This document shows positions 63,624 through 64,000 of a stretch of 64,000 nucleotides of DNA, piece by piece; position 1 is the first letter of the stretch, and each line of letters opens with the position of its first letter. The stretch is from CAWKDG01 sp963848355. Lineage in GTDB: Bacteria > Actinomycetota > Acidimicrobiia > Acidimicrobiales > UBA8190. The DNA is taken from assembly GCA_963848355.1 (NCBI GenBank), contig CAWKDG010000012.1, positions 1-64,000 of the forward strand, written 5' to 3'. Under the pieces are notes generated by a model that did no database searches, had not been told where the DNA came from, and worked only from the letters and a program-made list of their open reading frames with translations. The position numbers and the translations under genes are program-made.

Positions 63624-64000
63624 ATGAACGGGTACCTGATGAGCGTCGACGGAACGGTGACCGCCGCCACGTCCGACGCCATCAAAGAGGGCATCGCCTC
63701 CGGCGCGTTCTTCTGGCTCGACCTCATCGACCTCGATGCCGAAGGCAGCGACCTACTCCTGAACTCCTTCCATTTCCACCCGCTGGCAGTGGAGGACGCC
63801 GAGCACTTCGGCCAACGCCCCAAGCTCGAGGACTACGACGACTTCTACTACCTCGTCGTCCACGGAGCTCAGGGCGACGACGGGGGCACCATCGAGGTCC
63901 ACTGCTTCTACTCGGACACGTTCCTCGTCACCATCGAACGGGGCCAGTGCTCGCAGTTCGACGACGTCCGCACCCGGGCCTCGCTGCGACGGCGCCAGGG
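63624..64000 (+). CDS. corA: CorA-type magnesium/cobalt transporter, N-terminal part (continues beyond window)
   Basis: The open frame starts ATG 63624 (or 63639) and runs off the window. MNGYLMSVDGTVTAATSDAI is followed by GAFFWLDLIDLDAEGSDLLL and then the family hallmark FHFHPLAVEDAEHFGQRPKL. EDYDDFYYLVVHGAQGDDGG and VHCFYSDTFLVTIERGQCSQ follow. These are the cytosolic funnel segments of CorA/ZntB-like channels. The membrane part with the GMN motif lies outside the window, so the ion specificity cannot be checked. Confidence 0.9.
   Translation, partial: MNGYLMSVDGTVTAATSDAIKEGIASGAFFWLDLIDLDAEGSDLLLNSFHFHPLAVEDAEHFGQRPKLEDYDDFYYLVVHGAQGDDGGTIEVHCFYSDTFLVTIERGQCSQFDDVRTRASLRRRQ

Overview
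The window is high-GC bacterial DNA, almost certainly from an actinobacterium. The best guess is Acidimicrobiia or a close relative. The evidence is an uninterrupted run of actinobacterial housekeeping genes, two luciferase-like F420-type oxidoreductases, a DUF501 protein beside a DivIC/FtsB-type protein, frequent GTG starts and GTGA/ATGA gene overlaps, and a 42-residue repeat protein with the phrase YWLVAADGGVFAFGDA, which I associate with Acidimicrobiia. The sequence carries many single-base indels that break otherwise well-conserved genes. Several can be localised to one extra or missing base, so I read most of them as sequence errors rather than pseudogenes. They cluster at 1-12.7 kb, 13.9-17.6 kb and 31.2-35.1 kb and are rare elsewhere. 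Broken genes are therefore given as one feature spanning the whole gene.

Layout. (1) 1-6.8 kb: the end of an NlpC/P60 hydrolase, a PlsC-like acyltransferase, an epimerase-like SDR, a GNAT and a PLP aminotransferase, then a two-domain GT2 glycosyltransferase with a decayed or mis-sequenced 5' end. (2) 6.8-18.95 kb, minus strand: the housekeeping block ppx, DUF501, ftsB-like, eno, mazG, a SurA/PpiC-type lipoprotein, mfd, pth and rplY. It continues at 27.3-29.5 kb with prs and glmU. A truncated, lower-GC repeat protein lies between eno and mazG. (3) 19.07-27.3 kb, plus strand: a signalling cassette set between rplY and prs. It holds a small winged-helix regulator, a HAMP-array hybrid kinase with two receivers, a REC-PAS-kinase-REC-Hpt hybrid, a REC-Hpt protein and a REC-GGDEF diguanylate cyclase. 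Together they can form a complete phosphorelay ending in c-di-GMP. No membrane segment is evident in any of them. (4) 29.6-36.3 kb: a catabolic operon of an acyl-CoA carboxylase (both subunits), an AtuA/DUF1446 protein and an acyl-CoA dehydrogenase, consistent with leucine/isovalerate or acyclic terpene breakdown. A 16-bp tandem repeat begins at its last stop codon.

(5) 36.4-45.9 kb: DUF169, a secreted Ig-like protein, YjbQ, glutathione peroxidase, a HAD phosphatase, a Yx(F/W/Y)xxD lipoprotein with ECF sigma and anti-sigma factors, an acyl-CoA ligase and a PspA-PspAA pair. (6) 45.9-64 kb: single genes and short pairs of metabolic and stress functions. These include an SCO6745-like protein, F420-type oxidoreductases, SRPBCC proteins, PPK2, a universal stress protein, a GT-A glycosyltransferase-like protein, a YceH-like protein, a VOC protein, an APC permease, an FTR1-like membrane protein, HAD, amidase, a Gfo/Idh/MocA oxidoreductase and a DUF3089 lipase-like lipoprotein. 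A MarR-MFS efflux pair follows, and the window ends inside a CorA-type transporter.

The most interesting region is the phosphorelay cassette and its position inside a normally compact housekeeping block. Other points worth attention are a GlmU that stops before its acetyltransferase active site, an in-frame TAG in enolase, and three unrelated 16-17 bp intergenic tandem repeats.
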